Of a stretch of DNA of 64,000 nt, positions 18,708-28,552 are shown piece after piece. A program made the position numbers and the translations under genes. The notes beneath the pieces were generated by a model. That model saw only the letters and a list, made by a program, of their open reading frames with translations. It searched no databases and was not told the DNA's origin. Source of the stretch: Mesorhizobium sp. J428 (GTDB taxonomy: Bacteria > Pseudomonadota > Alphaproteobacteria > Rhizobiales > Rhizobiaceae); assembly GCF_024699925.1 (NCBI RefSeq), contig NZ_JAJOMX010000001.1, positions 4,998,001 to 5,062,000 on the forward strand, written 5' to 3'. Position 1 is the first letter of the stretch, and every line of letters starts with the position of its first letter.

Positions 18708-21098
18708 TTAGAACTTGGCCGACATGCCGAAATTGAGGTTCTGCACGATGTCGGTGTCCTCCTTCAGAACCGGGATCGCATAGTCGATCCGGATCGGACC
18801 GAACGGCGACGCCCAGATCAGGCCGGCACCGACCGACGCGCGCCAGCGCATGTCGAAGGAGGCCTGGTTGGCCCCAGGAACAACCCCGGAAACACCTCCG
18901 TCAACACCGAAGAGCGTGGCAGCGTCGGCGAACAACGCGCCCTTGACGCCTATGCTGGGAGGCAGCACAGGCAGAGGGAACTGTGCCTCTGCGGTGGCAT
19001 GGAAATAGGTCGTGCCGCCAAGGTGATCGAAGTCATCCTTGTCCGTGGATCCGTTCGTATCGGCGGGTCCGATGCCGTTGTAGGCAAAACCGCGGATCAT
19101 GCGGTCGGAACCCTTGAACTGGTCGAACACACGCAGACCATTGTCATCGAACGGCTGGATGTGTCCGGCGCCGAGCGTCACCAGGCCGACGATGTCCTGC
19201 TGTTCCGACAGGGCACGATAGTAGTTGCCGCGTGCCGTGATCTTCGCCCACTTGGCGTCGCCGCCGAGACCCGCGACCTCGCCCGTCAGCGTGGCATAAA
19301 TGCCCGAATGCGGGTTCTTCATGTCGTCGATGGAGTTATACTGCAGCGTCGCGCTCACGGACGACTTGATCCAGGGACTCGCCTCGATACCAGCAATGAT
19401 TGCCGGCGACAGGTCACACGAGGTCGCGACACCGCCAACTGGCTCGCAATCGTCGGTATAGCCATACTCCTCCGACGTCAGATTATACGCCAGCTGCGTC
19501 GTCAGGTTCTGCGTGATCGGCAGGCCGAAGCGGATCGTCGCTCCCGTCGTTTCGGATTCGTAGTTCGTGTAGCGCTGCGTCTGACGATACACATCGAACC
19601 CGGCCGCGATGCGCCTGCCGAGGAAATAGGGTTCCGTAAACGACAGCGAGTAGTTGCGCGTATCCTTGCCGCCGCCGGCCGAAATCCGGATGAACTGGCC
19701 GCGGCCGAGGAAGTTGCGTTCGCTAACCGAGCCCTCGACCGAGAAGCCCGCGTTTTCACCCGTGGTGTAGCCGCCGCCGATCGAGAACTCGCCGGTCGAC
19801 TTCTCCACCAGATCCACAACCAGGATAACCTGGTCGGGCTCGGAGCCCGGAGCAGTGGCGATGTTCACCGTCTCGAAATAGTCCAGCCTCTCCAGGCGGC
19901 GCTTGGCGCGCTGGATTAGGACCTGATTGAACGCGTCGCCTTCCGAAATGTCGAATTCGCGGCGAATGACATAATCGCGCGTGCGTTCGTTACCGCGGAT
20001 CTCGATGCGCTCGACATAGGTGCGAGGACCCTGGTCGATCGTATAGACGACCGAGATCGTGCGCGTCTCGAAATTACGGTCGCCACGCGGCGTCACCTGA
20101 GCGAAGGCATAACCGGAACCGGCCACCCGCTCGGTCAGACCGATGATAGTGTCCTCGACCTTCTTGGCGCTGTAGACGTCACCCGAGTGCGTTCTGATTT
20201 CCGAATTCAGCGACTTGGAATCGATGCCCTCGATCGAGGTCTCGACCGACACGTCGCCGAAGGTATAGCGCTCGCCTTCGTCCACGGTGAAGTTGACGGT
20301 ATATTCGTTCGTCGCCTCGTCGAGCTCTGCCGAGGACGAAACGACCTGGAAATCCGCATAGCCGCGATCGTAGTAGAAGCGGCGCAGCGCTTCCTCATCG
20401 GCGCGCAGGCGGTTCTCGTCGTAGATGTCGTCACGGAACAGGAACGAGAGCAAATTCGAGCGCTTGGTCGAGATCACGTCTCCAAGACGACGATCCCCGA
20501 AGGCGTTGTTGCCGACGAAGTTGACGGACTTGATCTTGGTGCGGCCGCCTTCATTGACCGTAAAGACGACGTTCACGCGGTTCTCGCCCAGGTCCATGAT
20601 CTGCGTCTGGACCTCGGCATCGTCGCGGCCGATGGCGCTGTAGGCAGCCTTGATCGCCTCGACGTCGGCTTCCATCTGCGCCTGCGAGAATGGGCCGCGC
20701 GGCTTGAGCTGGACGACGCGCGCGAGGTCCGCATCCTTACGCTTCTTGTTGCCCTGGAAGAGCACCTGGTTGACGACCGGATATTCCTGCACCTCGACGA
20801 TGAGGGTGCCGCCCGACTGGTTGATCCGCACGTCGGAAAAGAGGCCGGTCGCGAAAAGACGCTTCACCGACTCGTCGATATCGGCCGCGGAAAAGGTCCG
20901 GCCCGGCTGAATGCTAATATTGCCCCGAATCGTGTCCGCATCGACACGGCTGTTGCCACGCACAGACACACTGCTGACGACGGCCGCTTCCGCGACAGAA
21001 ACCATAGCGACCTGCACGACAAGAGACGCCGGGAATACCATTCCGGCGGCAAGGGCTGCCGCGGATGCCGCGCCCATCAGTCTTTTAGTTGCCTTCAT
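18708..21098 (-). CDS. bamA: Outer membrane protein assembly factor BamA
   Basis: BamA is the core of the complex that folds beta-barrel proteins into the outer membrane. The 796-residue protein has a Sec signal peptide (cleaved after about residue 38, VAEAA), five POTRA repeats (for example [39 protein letters not shown]) to about residue 430, and a C-terminal barrel with the [13 protein letters not shown] loop motif and a terminal Phe (NFGMSAKF), the usual outer-membrane signal. It lies between rseP and lpxD, the standard order. The 196-base gap before it carries two TTAACC elements. Confidence 0.96.
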   Translation of the reverse strand: MKATKRLMGAASAAALAAGMVFPASLVVQVAMVSVAEAAVVSSVSVRGNSRVDADTIRGNISIQPGRTFSAADIDESVKRLFATGLFSDVRINQSGGTLIVEVQEYPVVNQVLFQGNKKRKDADLARVVQLKPRGPFSQAQMEADVEAIKAAYSAIGRDDAEVQTQIMDLGENRVNVVFTVNEGGRTKIKSVNFVGNNAFGDRRLGDVISTKRSNLLSFLFRDDIYDENRLRADEEALRRFYYDRGYADFQVVSSSAELDEATNEYTVNFTVDEGERYTFGDVSVETSIEGIDSKSLNSEIRTHSGDVYSAKKVEDTIIGLTERVAGSGYAFAQVTPRGDRNFETRTISVVYTIDQGPRTYVERIEIRGNERTRDYVIRREFDISEGDAFNQVLIQRAKRRLERLDYFETVNIATAPGSEPDQVILVVDLVEKSTGEFSIGGGYTTGENAGFSVEGSVSERNFLGRGQFIRISAGGGKDTRNYSLSFTEPYFLGRRIAAGFDVYRQTQRYTNYESETTGATIRFGLPITQNLTTQLAYNLTSEEYGYTDDCEPVGGVATSCDLSPAIIAGIEASPWIKSSVSATLQYNSIDDMKNPHSGIYATLTGEVAGLGGDAKWAKITARGNYYRALSEQQDIVGLVTLGAGHIQPFDDNGLRVFDQFKGSDRMIRGFAYNGIGPADTNGSTDKDDFDHLGGTTYFHATAEAQFPLPVLPPSIGVKGALFADAATLFGVDGGVSGVVPGANQASFDMRWRASVGAGLIWASPFGPIRIDYAIPVLKEDTDIVQNLNFGMSAKF

Positions 21099-21203
21099 AG
21101 GGCTGTCTTACCTTGTTCTCGTAGTCCCCACGGCGAGAAACCGGACGTGACGGTCATTCCGCCTTACCGTAATAGCCGGATTTTCCTTACACGCAAGGCT
21201 TCT

Positions 21204-21271
21204 GGTTAATTTGCGTTTACGAAGCCATTGAGCGTGGCTTTCTCGTCACGCCAAACGCCGGTCATGGTTAA
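21204..21271 (-). promoter_or_regulatory. Two TTAACC elements upstream of bamA (possible CtrA half-sites)
   Basis: On the minus strand TTAACCAT (21271-21264) and TTAACC (21209-21204) lie between rseP and bamA. TTAACCAT is the half-site consensus of the cell-cycle regulator CtrA in alphaproteobacteria. No full TTAA-N7-TTAA site is present, so this is suggestive only. Confidence 0.2.
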
Positions 21272-21294
21272 TAAGTGTCGAATTTTCATTGGGT

Positions 21295-22434
21295 TCAGCA
21301 TCCGAAGAGGTCGTTCCAGACCACGAAAGCCATGAACAGGAGCACGGCGAAAAGACCGATTCTGTAGACCGCTTCCATCGCCCTTTCGGGCACGGGTCGG
21401 CGGGTCACGGCCTCGATTCCGTAGAAGACCAGATGGCCTCCGTCGAGCGGCGGAATCGGCAGCAGATTGAGGAAACCGATGCCGACCGACAACAGCGCCA
21501 CAAGATTGACCAGCCACAGGAAGCCGAGCTGCGCGGCCTGCCCCGACATCTTGGCGATCTTGATCGGCCCGCCGAGTTGGCATTTGTCCTCGCGGCCGAA
21601 GGCGAAACGCTTGAGGAACTGTCCCGTCCGACTGATGATCGACCCCGTCTCCACGACAGCCTGGCCGACCGCATCGAGCGGACCGTAGTGCTCCACCCTG
21701 CCCTGCCCGACCTCCTGGTTGGTGGCGACGCCGATAACGCCCACCTTGATCGTATTGCCCAGGGCGTCCTTCTGTTCGGTCAGCCTTGGGGTGGCGGTGA
21801 GCGTGATTTCCTTGCCATCGCGCAGCATCACGAAGGCGAGCTGATCGTCCGTCCGGCCAGACACGTAGCGCTGGACGTCGGCGAAGCTCTCGACCCGATT
21901 TCCATCGACCGAGACGAATCGGTCGCCAGGCTTGAAGCCTCCCTGCTCAGCGGCACTGCCGGCCACAACCTCGGCGACCACCGGCTGAATCACCGGCCGC
22001 CCGTAAGTGCCGAAAAGAACAGCGAAAACCGCGATTGTCAGCAGGAAATTGAAAAGCGGGCCGGCAAAGACGGTCAGCGCCCGCTTCCAGACCGGCTGGG
22101 TGTGGAACGCGACCTTGCGCTCCGCCTCGGTGAGCGTCTCCATCTCCGCAGCGTCAGGCGTCGAGGTCGCGTTCATGTCGCCGGTAAACTTGACGTAACC
22201 GCCGAGCGGAATCGCCGACAGCTTCCAGCGCGTGCCGTGACGGTCGTTGAAGCCGACGAGTTCCGGACCGAAGCCGATCGAGAACGCCTTCACGCCGATG
22301 CCGCACCAACGCCCGACGAGATAGTGCCCCATCTCATGCACGAAGACAACGATGGTCAGCACGAACAGGAACGGCACAATCGTGCCGATGATCACCCCAT
22401 CCACACCCACGATCGAATTGACAATATCGCCCAA
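21295..22434 (-). CDS. rseP: Site-2 zinc metalloprotease RseP
   Basis: RseP cuts membrane-spanning anti-sigma factors and leftover signal peptides inside the inner membrane. The 379-residue protein has zinc motif HEMGH (H33, E34, H37) in its first helix, a periplasmic PDZ domain around residues 125-210 (GGFKPGDRFVSVDGNRV), and the second metal/active-site motif NLLPIPPLDGGHL near the C-terminus. Alphaproteobacterial RseP often has a single PDZ, as here. It follows cdsA after 87 bases and precedes bamA. Confidence 0.95.
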   Translation of the reverse strand: MGDIVNSIVGVDGVIIGTIVPFLFVLTIVVFVHEMGHYLVGRWCGIGVKAFSIGFGPELVGFNDRHGTRWKLSAIPLGGYVKFTGDMNATSTPDAAEMETLTEAERKVAFHTQPVWKRALTVFAGPLFNFLLTIAVFAVLFGTYGRPVIQPVVAEVVAGSAAEQGGFKPGDRFVSVDGNRVESFADVQRYVSGRTDDQLAFVMLRDGKEITLTATPRLTEQKDALGNTIKVGVIGVATNQEVGQGRVEHYGPLDAVGQAVVETGSIISRTGQFLKRFAFGREDKCQLGGPIKIAKMSGQAAQLGFLWLVNLVALLSVGIGFLNLLPIPPLDGGHLVFYGIEAVTRRPVPERAMEAVYRIGLFAVLLFMAFVVWNDLFGC

Positions 22435-22521
22435 CAGGAATGCCTCGAATTCTGCGGCCGGCCGCGGTGGCAGGAAGTTGCGTTTGCAAACCGGGCGATT
22501 CCGTGACGGCCAATGGGCCGG

Positions 22522-23337
22522 TCAGACGGGAAACAGCCCGTGGGACGGAAAAGCCGGACCGGCCAGCAACCAGCCCGCGAGATACAGCGCCACCGCCGCC
22601 GCGACAAGACCATCCACCCGATCCATGACGCCGCCGTGACCGGGAATGAGGTGGCTGGAGTCTTTTGCGCCGAATCTGCGTTTGAAGCCGGATTCGAACA
22701 GGTCGCCTGCCTGCGACACGGCGGACAGCGGCAGCGCGAGCAATCCCATCAAGAGCGGCGACGGGTGTCCGGCGAACCAGGCGACGGCAAATCCAGCGAC
22801 AAGTGCTGCGACGGCCCCGCCGACTGCCCCGCTCCAGGTCTTGCCGGGGGAAATCGACGGTGCGAGCTTCGGCCCGCCGACCGCACGGCCGACGAAATAG
22901 GCGAAAATGTCGGTGCCCCACACGACTGCGAACAGATACAGGATCGCGAGCAGTCCGGAGAGATCGCCACCGCGCAGGAAGGCGAGCGCCACGGCCGGCA
23001 GAACCGCGTAGGCCATGCCGATCGCAGCCAAGCTCCCCAGTTCGCGGACCTGGCCGATCGCCAGCACGAAGATCGCGGGAACGACCGCGAGAATCAGCAT
23101 CCAATGGCCTGAAAGGCCGGTAAGGAGAGCGGCCAGCGCGATCGCCACGAGGATCCACGCCGCAAGCCACACCGTCCGATCCCGCTTCAGATCGGACACT
23201 GTCGTCCACTCGTAGAACACCAGTGCGCCGATCGCCGTCGCGAGCACACGAAACGGGGCGGCGCCGAGCCAGGTCAGGCCGAGAACGATCGCAGCAAGAA
23301 CGACGGCCGAGATGACCCTGAGCTGAAGGTTACTCAT
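22522..23337 (-). CDS. cdsA: Phosphatidate cytidylyltransferase
   Basis: CdsA makes CDP-diacylglycerol from phosphatidic acid and CTP, the precursor of all membrane phospholipids. The 271-residue polytopic protein carries the family signature near the C-terminus, SQAGDLFESGFKRRFGAKD followed by HGGVMDRVD, containing the metal-binding acidic residues. I start it at 23337 (MSNLQLRVISA); the frame is open 33 codons further up, but that part overlaps uppS and has the composition of a shadow frame. Confidence 0.94.
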   Translation of the reverse strand: MSNLQLRVISAVVLAAIVLGLTWLGAAPFRVLATAIGALVFYEWTTVSDLKRDRTVWLAAWILVAIALAALLTGLSGHWMLILAVVPAIFVLAIGQVRELGSLAAIGMAYAVLPAVALAFLRGGDLSGLLAILYLFAVVWGTDIFAYFVGRAVGGPKLAPSISPGKTWSGAVGGAVAALVAGFAVAWFAGHPSPLLMGLLALPLSAVSQAGDLFESGFKRRFGAKDSSHLIPGHGGVMDRVDGLVAAAVALYLAGWLLAGPAFPSHGLFPV

Positions 23338-23365
23338 CGCGCGGTCACCGCTTCGACCCGCGCCC

Positions 23366-24088
23366 TCACGAGGCGACACCCGCTTCGCGAACTCCGCCGA
23401 AGCGGCGCTCGCGCGCCGCGAAGGTCTGGATCGCATCGACGAGATGCGTCTTGTTGAAATCCGGCCAATAGCAGGACAGGAAGACCAGCTCGGAATAGGC
23501 CGCCTGCCAGAGCAGGAAGTTCGACAGCCTGATCTCGCCGCCGGTGCGGATGATCAGGTCCGGGTCGGGAATCTCCGCCGTATCGAGGAACGTGCAGAAT
23601 GTCTCCGGCGTGATGTCGCCCGGCGCGAGCCTGCCGGCAATAGCCGCTTCGGCAATCTTGGTGGCCGCGCGTGCGACCTCGTCGCGTGAGCCGTAGTTGA
23701 AGGCGATGACGAGATGTAGGCCGGTATTGTCCCGGGTGAGTTGCTCGGCCTCGTCCAGCAGCGCGCTGATATCCCGCTGCAGGCTCTGCCGTTCGCCGAT
23801 GACCTGCACCTTCACGCCGTTCTGGTGCAGTTCCGCAAGGTCGCGGCGGATGAAGAGCTTCAGCAGCCCCATCAGGTCCGTCACTTCCGACTTCGGGCGC
23901 GACCAGTTCTCGGACGAGAAGGCGTAAACGGTAACCCAGCCGATCCCGAGATCAGCGGCGTTCTGCACCATCTGCCGAAGCGCCTCGACGCCGGCGCGGT
24001 GGCCTGCCGCGCGCGGAAGCCCCCGCTCCTGTGCCCAGCGGCCGTTGCCGTCCATTATGATCGCGATGTGCTCAGGCTTCAGTTTCAA
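23366..24088 (-). CDS. uppS: Isoprenyl transferase (undecaprenyl diphosphate synthase)
   Basis: UppS adds eight isoprene units in cis to farnesyl diphosphate, making the C55 carrier for peptidoglycan and O-antigen. The 240-residue protein has the catalytic Asp13 in [29 protein letters not shown] and the substrate-binding C-terminal segment [20 protein letters not shown]. Position between frr and cdsA is the common bacterial order. Confidence 0.96.
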   Translation of the reverse strand: MKLKPEHIAIIMDGNGRWAQERGLPRAAGHRAGVEALRQMVQNAADLGIGWVTVYAFSSENWSRPKSEVTDLMGLLKLFIRRDLAELHQNGVKVQVIGERQSLQRDISALLDEAEQLTRDNTGLHLVIAFNYGSRDEVARAATKIAEAAIAGRLAPGDITPETFCTFLDTAEIPDPDLIIRTGGEIRLSNFLLWQAAYSELVFLSCYWPDFNKTHLVDAIQTFAARERRFGGVREAGVAS

Positions 24089-24128
24089 TCGAGCACTCCC
24101 GTCAACGGCATTCGCGCCGACTTGCTCG

Positions 24129-24689
24129 TCAGACCTGCATGATCTCGGCTTCCTTCTCCGTGAGAAGGCTGTCGATGGTCGAAATCGTGTCGTCGGTCAT
24201 CTTCTGGACCCTGTCGGAACTGACACGCATCTCGTCCTGGCTGATGGTACTATCCTTCTCGGCCTTCTTCAGGCTGTCGATACCGTCGCGCCGGACGTGG
24301 CGGGCCGCAACGCGCGCCGCCTCGCCGTACTGATGGGCGATCTTCACCAGTTCCTTGCGCCGCTGCTCGTTGAGTTCAGGCAAGGGGATGCGAAGCGTCG
24401 TGCCATCCATGATGGGATTGAAGCCGAGATTGGCTTCCCGGATAGCGCGGTCGACCGCGCCTACCAGAGACCGGTCCCACACGCTGACGCTGATCATGCG
24501 CGGCTCCGGCACGCTGACGGAGGCCACCTGGTTGATCGGCGTCGGCGCGCCATAAGCCTGCACGACGATCGGATCGAGCAGGTTCGCAGAGGCACGGCCG
24601 GTCCTCAGCGACGCCAGATCGTGCTTGAACGAGCTGATCGCACCGTCCATGCGGCGCTGGAGATCCTTGAAATCCACTCCGTCAGCCAT
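24129..24689 (-). CDS. frr: Ribosome recycling factor
   Basis: Frr, with EF-G, splits the ribosome after termination. The 186-residue product has normal length and the conserved [20 protein letters not shown] and [14 protein letters not shown] segments, with a helical C-terminal half ([20 protein letters not shown]). It lies 42 bases after pyrH on the same strand. Confidence 0.97.
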   Translation of the reverse strand: MADGVDFKDLQRRMDGAISSFKHDLASLRTGRASANLLDPIVVQAYGAPTPINQVASVSVPEPRMISVSVWDRSLVGAVDRAIREANLGFNPIMDGTTLRIPLPELNEQRRKELVKIAHQYGEAARVAARHVRRDGIDSLKKAEKDSTISQDEMRVSSDRVQKMTDDTISTIDSLLTEKEAEIMQV

Positions 24690-24731
24690 GTATTTCTCCC
24701 CGTCTGTTGGTGGTTGCGCCTGAGCTTGACG

Positions 24732-25454
24732 TCAGGCGTCCGCGACGATCGTGCAGTGGCCTTCACCACGCAGAATAGCGCCAAACCCACCTTTTTCGTG
24801 AATCGAGTAGACGATTATCGGAATGTTGTTCTCACGCGCAAGCGCAATCGCCGCCGTGTCCATGACTTGCAGGCCCTGCGTCAGCACTTCCCGATGCGTG
24901 ATGCGGTCGTAGCGCACTGCATTCGAATCCTTCTTCGGGTCCGCCGAGTAGATTCCGTCGACCTGCGTGCCCTTGAAGAGCGCGTCCGCGCCGATTTCCG
25001 CAGCCCGCAGCGCGGCGGCAGAATCGGTGGTGAAGAAGGGATTGCCCGTCCCGCCGGCGAAGATCACGACCTTGCCTGCGTTCATGTAGGCGGTCGCCTG
25101 GCGCTGCGAGAAGCTCTCGCACAGTTCCGGCATGGCGATCGCCGACAGGACGACCGTGTCGACGCCCAGCTTGACCAGCGAGGTGCGCATGGCGAGCGAA
25201 TTGATCACGGTGGCCAGCATGCCCATGTGGTCGCCGGTGACGCGGTCGCCTCCCTTGGAGGCCACGGCGAGGCCGCGGAAGATGTTGCCGCCACCGATGA
25301 CGAGGCCGACCTCCACCCCCATCTCGCGGGCTTCGGCGATGTCGGAGGCGATGCGGTCGGCGACGGAAACGTCGATGCCGAAATGCTGGTCGCCCATCAG
25401 CGCCTCGCCCGACGCCTTGAGGAGAACGCGGCGATAGAGAGGCTTTGCCGGCAT
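24732..25454 (-). CDS. pyrH: UMP kinase
   Basis: PyrH phosphorylates UMP to UDP and feeds pyrimidine nucleotides and UDP-sugars to envelope synthesis. The 240-residue protein has VLLKASGEALMGD, VGLVIGGGNIFRG, DHMGMLATVINSLA and the nucleotide-binding GTGNPFFTTDSAA. The start at 25454 gives the usual beginning MPAKPLYRRVLLKASGEA; the 24 codons open before it run into the tsf-pyrH hairpin and are not conserved-looking. Confidence 0.97.
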   Translation of the reverse strand: MPAKPLYRRVLLKASGEALMGDQHFGIDVSVADRIASDIAEAREMGVEVGLVIGGGNIFRGLAVASKGGDRVTGDHMGMLATVINSLAMRTSLVKLGVDTVVLSAIAMPELCESFSQRQATAYMNAGKVVIFAGGTGNPFFTTDSAAALRAAEIGADALFKGTQVDGIYSADPKKDSNAVRYDRITHREVLTQGLQVMDTAAIALARENNIPIIVYSIHEKGGFGAILRGEGHCTIVADA

Positions 25455-25507
25455 CGATTGCTTTCTCTTGAAGGACAGGCGTTTCGGAAACGGTGCTGCG
25501 ATACACG

Positions 25508-25537
25508 AAGGGCGCCGCGATGTCACGCGGCGCCCTT
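25508..25537 (-). terminator. Hairpin between tsf and pyrH
   Basis: A perfect 12-bp stem AAGGGCGCCGCG / CGCGGCGCCCTT with a 6-base loop lies in the gap between the tsf stop and the pyrH start. No T run follows on the minus strand. It could partly terminate the highly expressed rpsB-tsf transcript, lowering pyrH expression, or protect the tsf 3' end. The structure is seen; the role is inferred. Confidence 0.55.
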
Positions 25538-25562
25538 GCTTATCCCTGTCGGGATCAAGGAG

Positions 25563-26483
25563 TTACTTCTTGACCGTCGCGGCGACTTCGGCTGCGAAAT
25601 CAGTCTCTTCCTTCTCGATACCCTCGCCGACTGCATAGCGCACGAAGCCGGTGATCTTCGCGGCCGCGCCGATCTCCTTCTCCGCTTCCTTGAGCGCCTT
25701 CTCGACGGTCAGGTCCGGGTTCATGACGAACGCCTGCTTCAGCAGCACGACTTCCTCGTAGAACTTGCGCAGGCGGCCTTCGACCATCTTCTCGATGATG
25801 TTCTCGGGCTTGCCCGACGCGCGGGCCTGCTCGGAAAAGATCGCCTTCTCGCGCTCGATCGCGGCAGGGTCCAGCGCGTCGATGTCGAGCGACAGCGGGC
25901 TGGTCGCCGCGACATGCATCGCCACCTGGCGGCCGAACGCCTTGGCGGCCTCGGCATTGCCCTCGGTCTCGATCGCGACGAGCACGCCGATCTTGCCCAG
26001 GCCGTCGGCGACCGCGTTGTGGATGTAGGTCGCGACCGCGCCCTTCGACACCGCGAGCTTGGTCGAGCGGCGGAAGCTCAGATTCTCGCCGATCGTGCCG
26101 ACCGCGTCCTTGATCGTGTCCGTGACCGACTTGTCCGAGCCCGGATAGTTGGCGGCGGCTACCTTGTCGGTCTCGCCATAGGCGAGCGCGACCTTGGCGA
26201 CATTGCGCACGATGTCCTGGAACTGGTCGTTACGGGCGACGAAGTCCGTCTCCGAGTTCACCTCGGCCACGGAGGCTTCATGGAATCCGCCGTCGACGCC
26301 CACCAGGCCCTCGGCTGCGGTGCGGCTGGCCTTCTTGTCGGCCTTGGCGATACCCTTCTTGCGCAGCCAGTCGATCGCCGCTTCCATGTCGCCGTTGGTC
26401 TCGGTCAGCGCCGCCTTGCAGTCCATCATGCCTGCGCCGGTCAGCTCGCGCAGTTCTTTGACCTGTGCCGCCGTAATGCTCAT
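25563..26483 (-). CDS. tsf: Translation elongation factor Ts
   Basis: EF-Ts is the nucleotide exchange factor that reloads EF-Tu with GTP. The 306-residue protein has the N-terminal UBA-like domain ([19 protein letters not shown]), the exchange motif [10 protein letters not shown] and the dimerisation subdomains of normal length. It follows rpsB after 99 bases containing a hairpin; rpsB-tsf is an almost universal bacterial operon. Confidence 0.97.
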   Translation of the reverse strand: MSITAAQVKELRELTGAGMMDCKAALTETNGDMEAAIDWLRKKGIAKADKKASRTAAEGLVGVDGGFHEASVAEVNSETDFVARNDQFQDIVRNVAKVALAYGETDKVAAANYPGSDKSVTDTIKDAVGTIGENLSFRRSTKLAVSKGAVATYIHNAVADGLGKIGVLVAIETEGNAEAAKAFGRQVAMHVAATSPLSLDIDALDPAAIEREKAIFSEQARASGKPENIIEKMVEGRLRKFYEEVVLLKQAFVMNPDLTVEKALKEAEKEIGAAAKITGFVRYAVGEGIEKEETDFAAEVAATVKK

Positions 26484-26542
26484 TTCAGCCTCTTCATCTC
26501 AAAAAACGATGGCGCGCGATTGGCATCGTGCGCCTGGAAAGG

Positions 26543-26568
26543 ATGGGCGCAGCCGAAGCCGCGCCCAT
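26543..26568 (-). terminator. Hairpin between rpsB and tsf
   Basis: ATGGGCGC / GCGCCCAT form an 8-bp stem around a 10-base segment that can pair further (GGCTTCGGCT on the minus strand). It lies 15 bases beyond the rpsB stop. Hairpins in this gap are known in other bacteria as attenuators that keep EF-Ts below S2; here that role is inferred from position. Confidence 0.4.
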
Positions 26569-26582
26569 TATCTGGGTTCGGC

Positions 26583-27350
26583 TCAGGCCGGCGCGGTTTC
26601 GTCCAGGGCCGGCTCCACCGGAGCCTCGGCCGAGGCGCCGACGTCGACGCCCATGGCGCCCTGCTGCCGCGCGATGCCGTCGATCGCGGCGCGCGCGATG
26701 AGGTCGCAGTAGAGGGCGATGGCGCGCTGCGCGTCGTCATTGCCGGGGATCGGATAGTCGACCTTGTCCGGATCGCAATTCGAATCGATGATCGCGACGA
26801 CCGGGATACCGAGACGCTTAGCTTCCTGGATGGCGATCGCTTCCTTGTTGGTGTCGATCACGAACATCAGGTCCGGCGTCGAGCCCATGTCCTTGATCCC
26901 GCCGAGAGCCTTGGTGAGCTTCTCGCGCTCGCGGTCGAGGTTCAGGCGCTCCTTCTTGGTGAAGCCCTGGGCCTCGCCGGCCAGCAGTTCGTCGAGCTTG
27001 CGCAGGCGCTGGATCGAGTTCGAGATCGTCTTCCAGTTGGTGAGCATGCCGCCCAGCCAGCGCGAATTGACGTAGTATTGCGCGGAACGCTGCGCGGCGT
27101 CGGCGACGATGTCCGAAGCCTGACGCTTGGTGCCCACGAAGAGCACGCGGCCGCCGGCGGCGACGGTGTCGGAGACGACCTTGAGCGCCTGGTGCAGCAG
27201 CGGAACGGTCTGCGACAGGTCGATGATGTGGATGTTGTTGCGGGCGCCGAAGATATAGGGCGCCATCTTGGGGTTCCAGCGGTGGGTCTGGTGTCCGAAG
27301 TGGACACCGGCATCCAGCAGCTGGCGCATGCTGAAGTCGGGCAGTGCCAT
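26583..27350 (-). CDS. rpsB: 30S ribosomal protein S2
   Basis: S2 binds the 30S subunit late in assembly and helps recruit S1. The 255-residue protein starts [25 protein letters not shown] as expected and contains [32 protein letters not shown] and [23 protein letters not shown], then an acidic C-terminal tail rich in Ala, Pro and Glu. It heads the minus-strand block that runs to lpxB. Confidence 0.98.
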   Translation of the reverse strand: MALPDFSMRQLLDAGVHFGHQTHRWNPKMAPYIFGARNNIHIIDLSQTVPLLHQALKVVSDTVAAGGRVLFVGTKRQASDIVADAAQRSAQYYVNSRWLGGMLTNWKTISNSIQRLRKLDELLAGEAQGFTKKERLNLDREREKLTKALGGIKDMGSTPDLMFVIDTNKEAIAIQEAKRLGIPVVAIIDSNCDPDKVDYPIPGNDDAQRAIALYCDLIARAAIDGIARQQGAMGVDVGASAEAPVEPALDETAPA

Positions 27351-27473
27351 GTCTTATCCTTTTCCGGTTTGCCTCCACGGACGCTCGACGCTCGGATTTC
27401 TCGTTGCGCCACCGGAGGCGTCAGCCGGATTTCTCCCGGAAGACCACCCAAGTCCGTGTGTGGAATGGCCGCG

Positions 27474-27502
27474 CATATAGATGCGTTGCGGCCGAAACGC
27501 AA
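27474..27502 (-). promoter_or_regulatory. Likely rpsB-tsf promoter
   Basis: On the minus strand TTGCGT (27502-27497) and TATATG (27479-27474) are separated by 17 bases, about 125 bases before the rpsB start. The gap between the dehydratase stop and rpsB is the only place for a promoter of this highly expressed operon. A pattern match only. Confidence 0.4.
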
Positions 27503-27526
27503 GCGCAAGCGCGGATACGGGATGCC

Positions 27527-28516
27527 TCAGCTCGCTGCGAAATGGCCCGCAAGCGCACCAAGATCGATATTGCCGCCGCTGAGCACGATGCCGACCCGTT
27601 TGCCGGCGCAATCGATCCTGCCGGAGAATATCGCGGCGGCGGCAAGGCAGCCCGTCGGCTCCACCACGATTTTCATCCGCTCGGCAAAGAAGCGCATCGC
27701 CGAAACCAGGGCCTCGTCCGGAACCGTCTCCACCGCCTCGACTTTCTCGCGGATGATCGGAAAGGTGAGCAGGCCGAGCGCGGTCGTCAGCGCGCCGTCG
27801 GCGATGGAACGCGGCACGGCAATCTCTATAATCTCGCCCTTGTCGAACGACTGCTGTCCGTCATTGCCCGCTTCCGGCTCGACGCCGAAGACGCGGCAGC
27901 CGGGCGACAGCGCCTTCGCGGCAAGCGCGCTGCCGGCGAGCAATCCGCCACCGCCGAGCGGCGTCACGATCATGTCGAGGTCACCAACCTCTTCGATCAG
28001 TTCCAGCACCGCCGTCCCCTGCCCGGCGATTACCTCGGCATGGTCGAAAGGCGGAATGACCGCCGCGCCGGTCTCGGCGGCAAGCCGTTGCGTGACCTCG
28101 CGCCGGTCCTCCTTATAGCGGTCGTAGAAGACCACCTCCCCGCCGTAGCCCCGCGTACCGGCGACTTTCACCGTCGGCGCGTCGCTCGGCATGATGATCG
28201 TTGCGCCGACACCAAGCAGCTTCGCCGCATAGGCCACAGCCTGGGCGTGGTTGCCGGAGGAAAAGGCGAGCACGCCCCGCGAGCACGCAGCCGGGTCGAG
28301 CGCGGCGATCGCATTATAGGCGCCGCGGAACTTGAAGGCGCCGCCGCGCTGCAGGTTCTCGGCCTTGAAGAACAGCGAGGCCCCGGTCACCCGATCGGCC
28401 GTCCGCGAGGTCAGCACGGGCGTCCTGTGCGCATGGCCTGCGATGCGGGCCTGAGCAGCTCGCACGTCCTCGAAGGTCGGAATGCGCAGCGCCTCGGCTA
28501 CCGAATGTGCGGTCAC
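27527..28516 (-). CDS. PLP-dependent threonine/serine dehydratase
   Basis: A fold-type II PLP enzyme that most likely deaminates threonine or serine to 2-oxobutyrate or pyruvate. The 329-residue protein has the PLP lysine K62 in GGAFKFRGAYNA and the phosphate-binding glycine loop PLGGGGLLAG. It ends without the ACT-type regulatory domain of biosynthetic IlvA, so it resembles catabolic threonine dehydratase or serine/threonine racemase-like enzymes; hydroxyaspartate dehydratase is another possibility. Its neighbour 1 kb away is a Rid-family protein, a family that removes the 2-aminoacrylate such enzymes release. Confidence 0.88.
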   Translation of the reverse strand: MTAHSVAEALRIPTFEDVRAAQARIAGHAHRTPVLTSRTADRVTGASLFFKAENLQRGGAFKFRGAYNAIAALDPAACSRGVLAFSSGNHAQAVAYAAKLLGVGATIIMPSDAPTVKVAGTRGYGGEVVFYDRYKEDRREVTQRLAAETGAAVIPPFDHAEVIAGQGTAVLELIEEVGDLDMIVTPLGGGGLLAGSALAAKALSPGCRVFGVEPEAGNDGQQSFDKGEIIEIAVPRSIADGALTTALGLLTFPIIREKVEAVETVPDEALVSAMRFFAERMKIVVEPTGCLAAAAIFSGRIDCAGKRVGIVLSGGNIDLGALAGHFAAS

Positions 28517-28552
28517 GATCAGCTCCCGATCCCGGTTAATATCGCCTGACGC

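Noticed and set aside
24045..28118. A 1357-codon open frame on the plus strand across uppS, frr, pyrH, tsf, rpsB and the dehydratase gene
   Set aside because: It is antisense to six well-conserved genes, has no domain I can recognise and has the Arg/His/Asp-rich composition of a shadow frame in high-G+C DNA.
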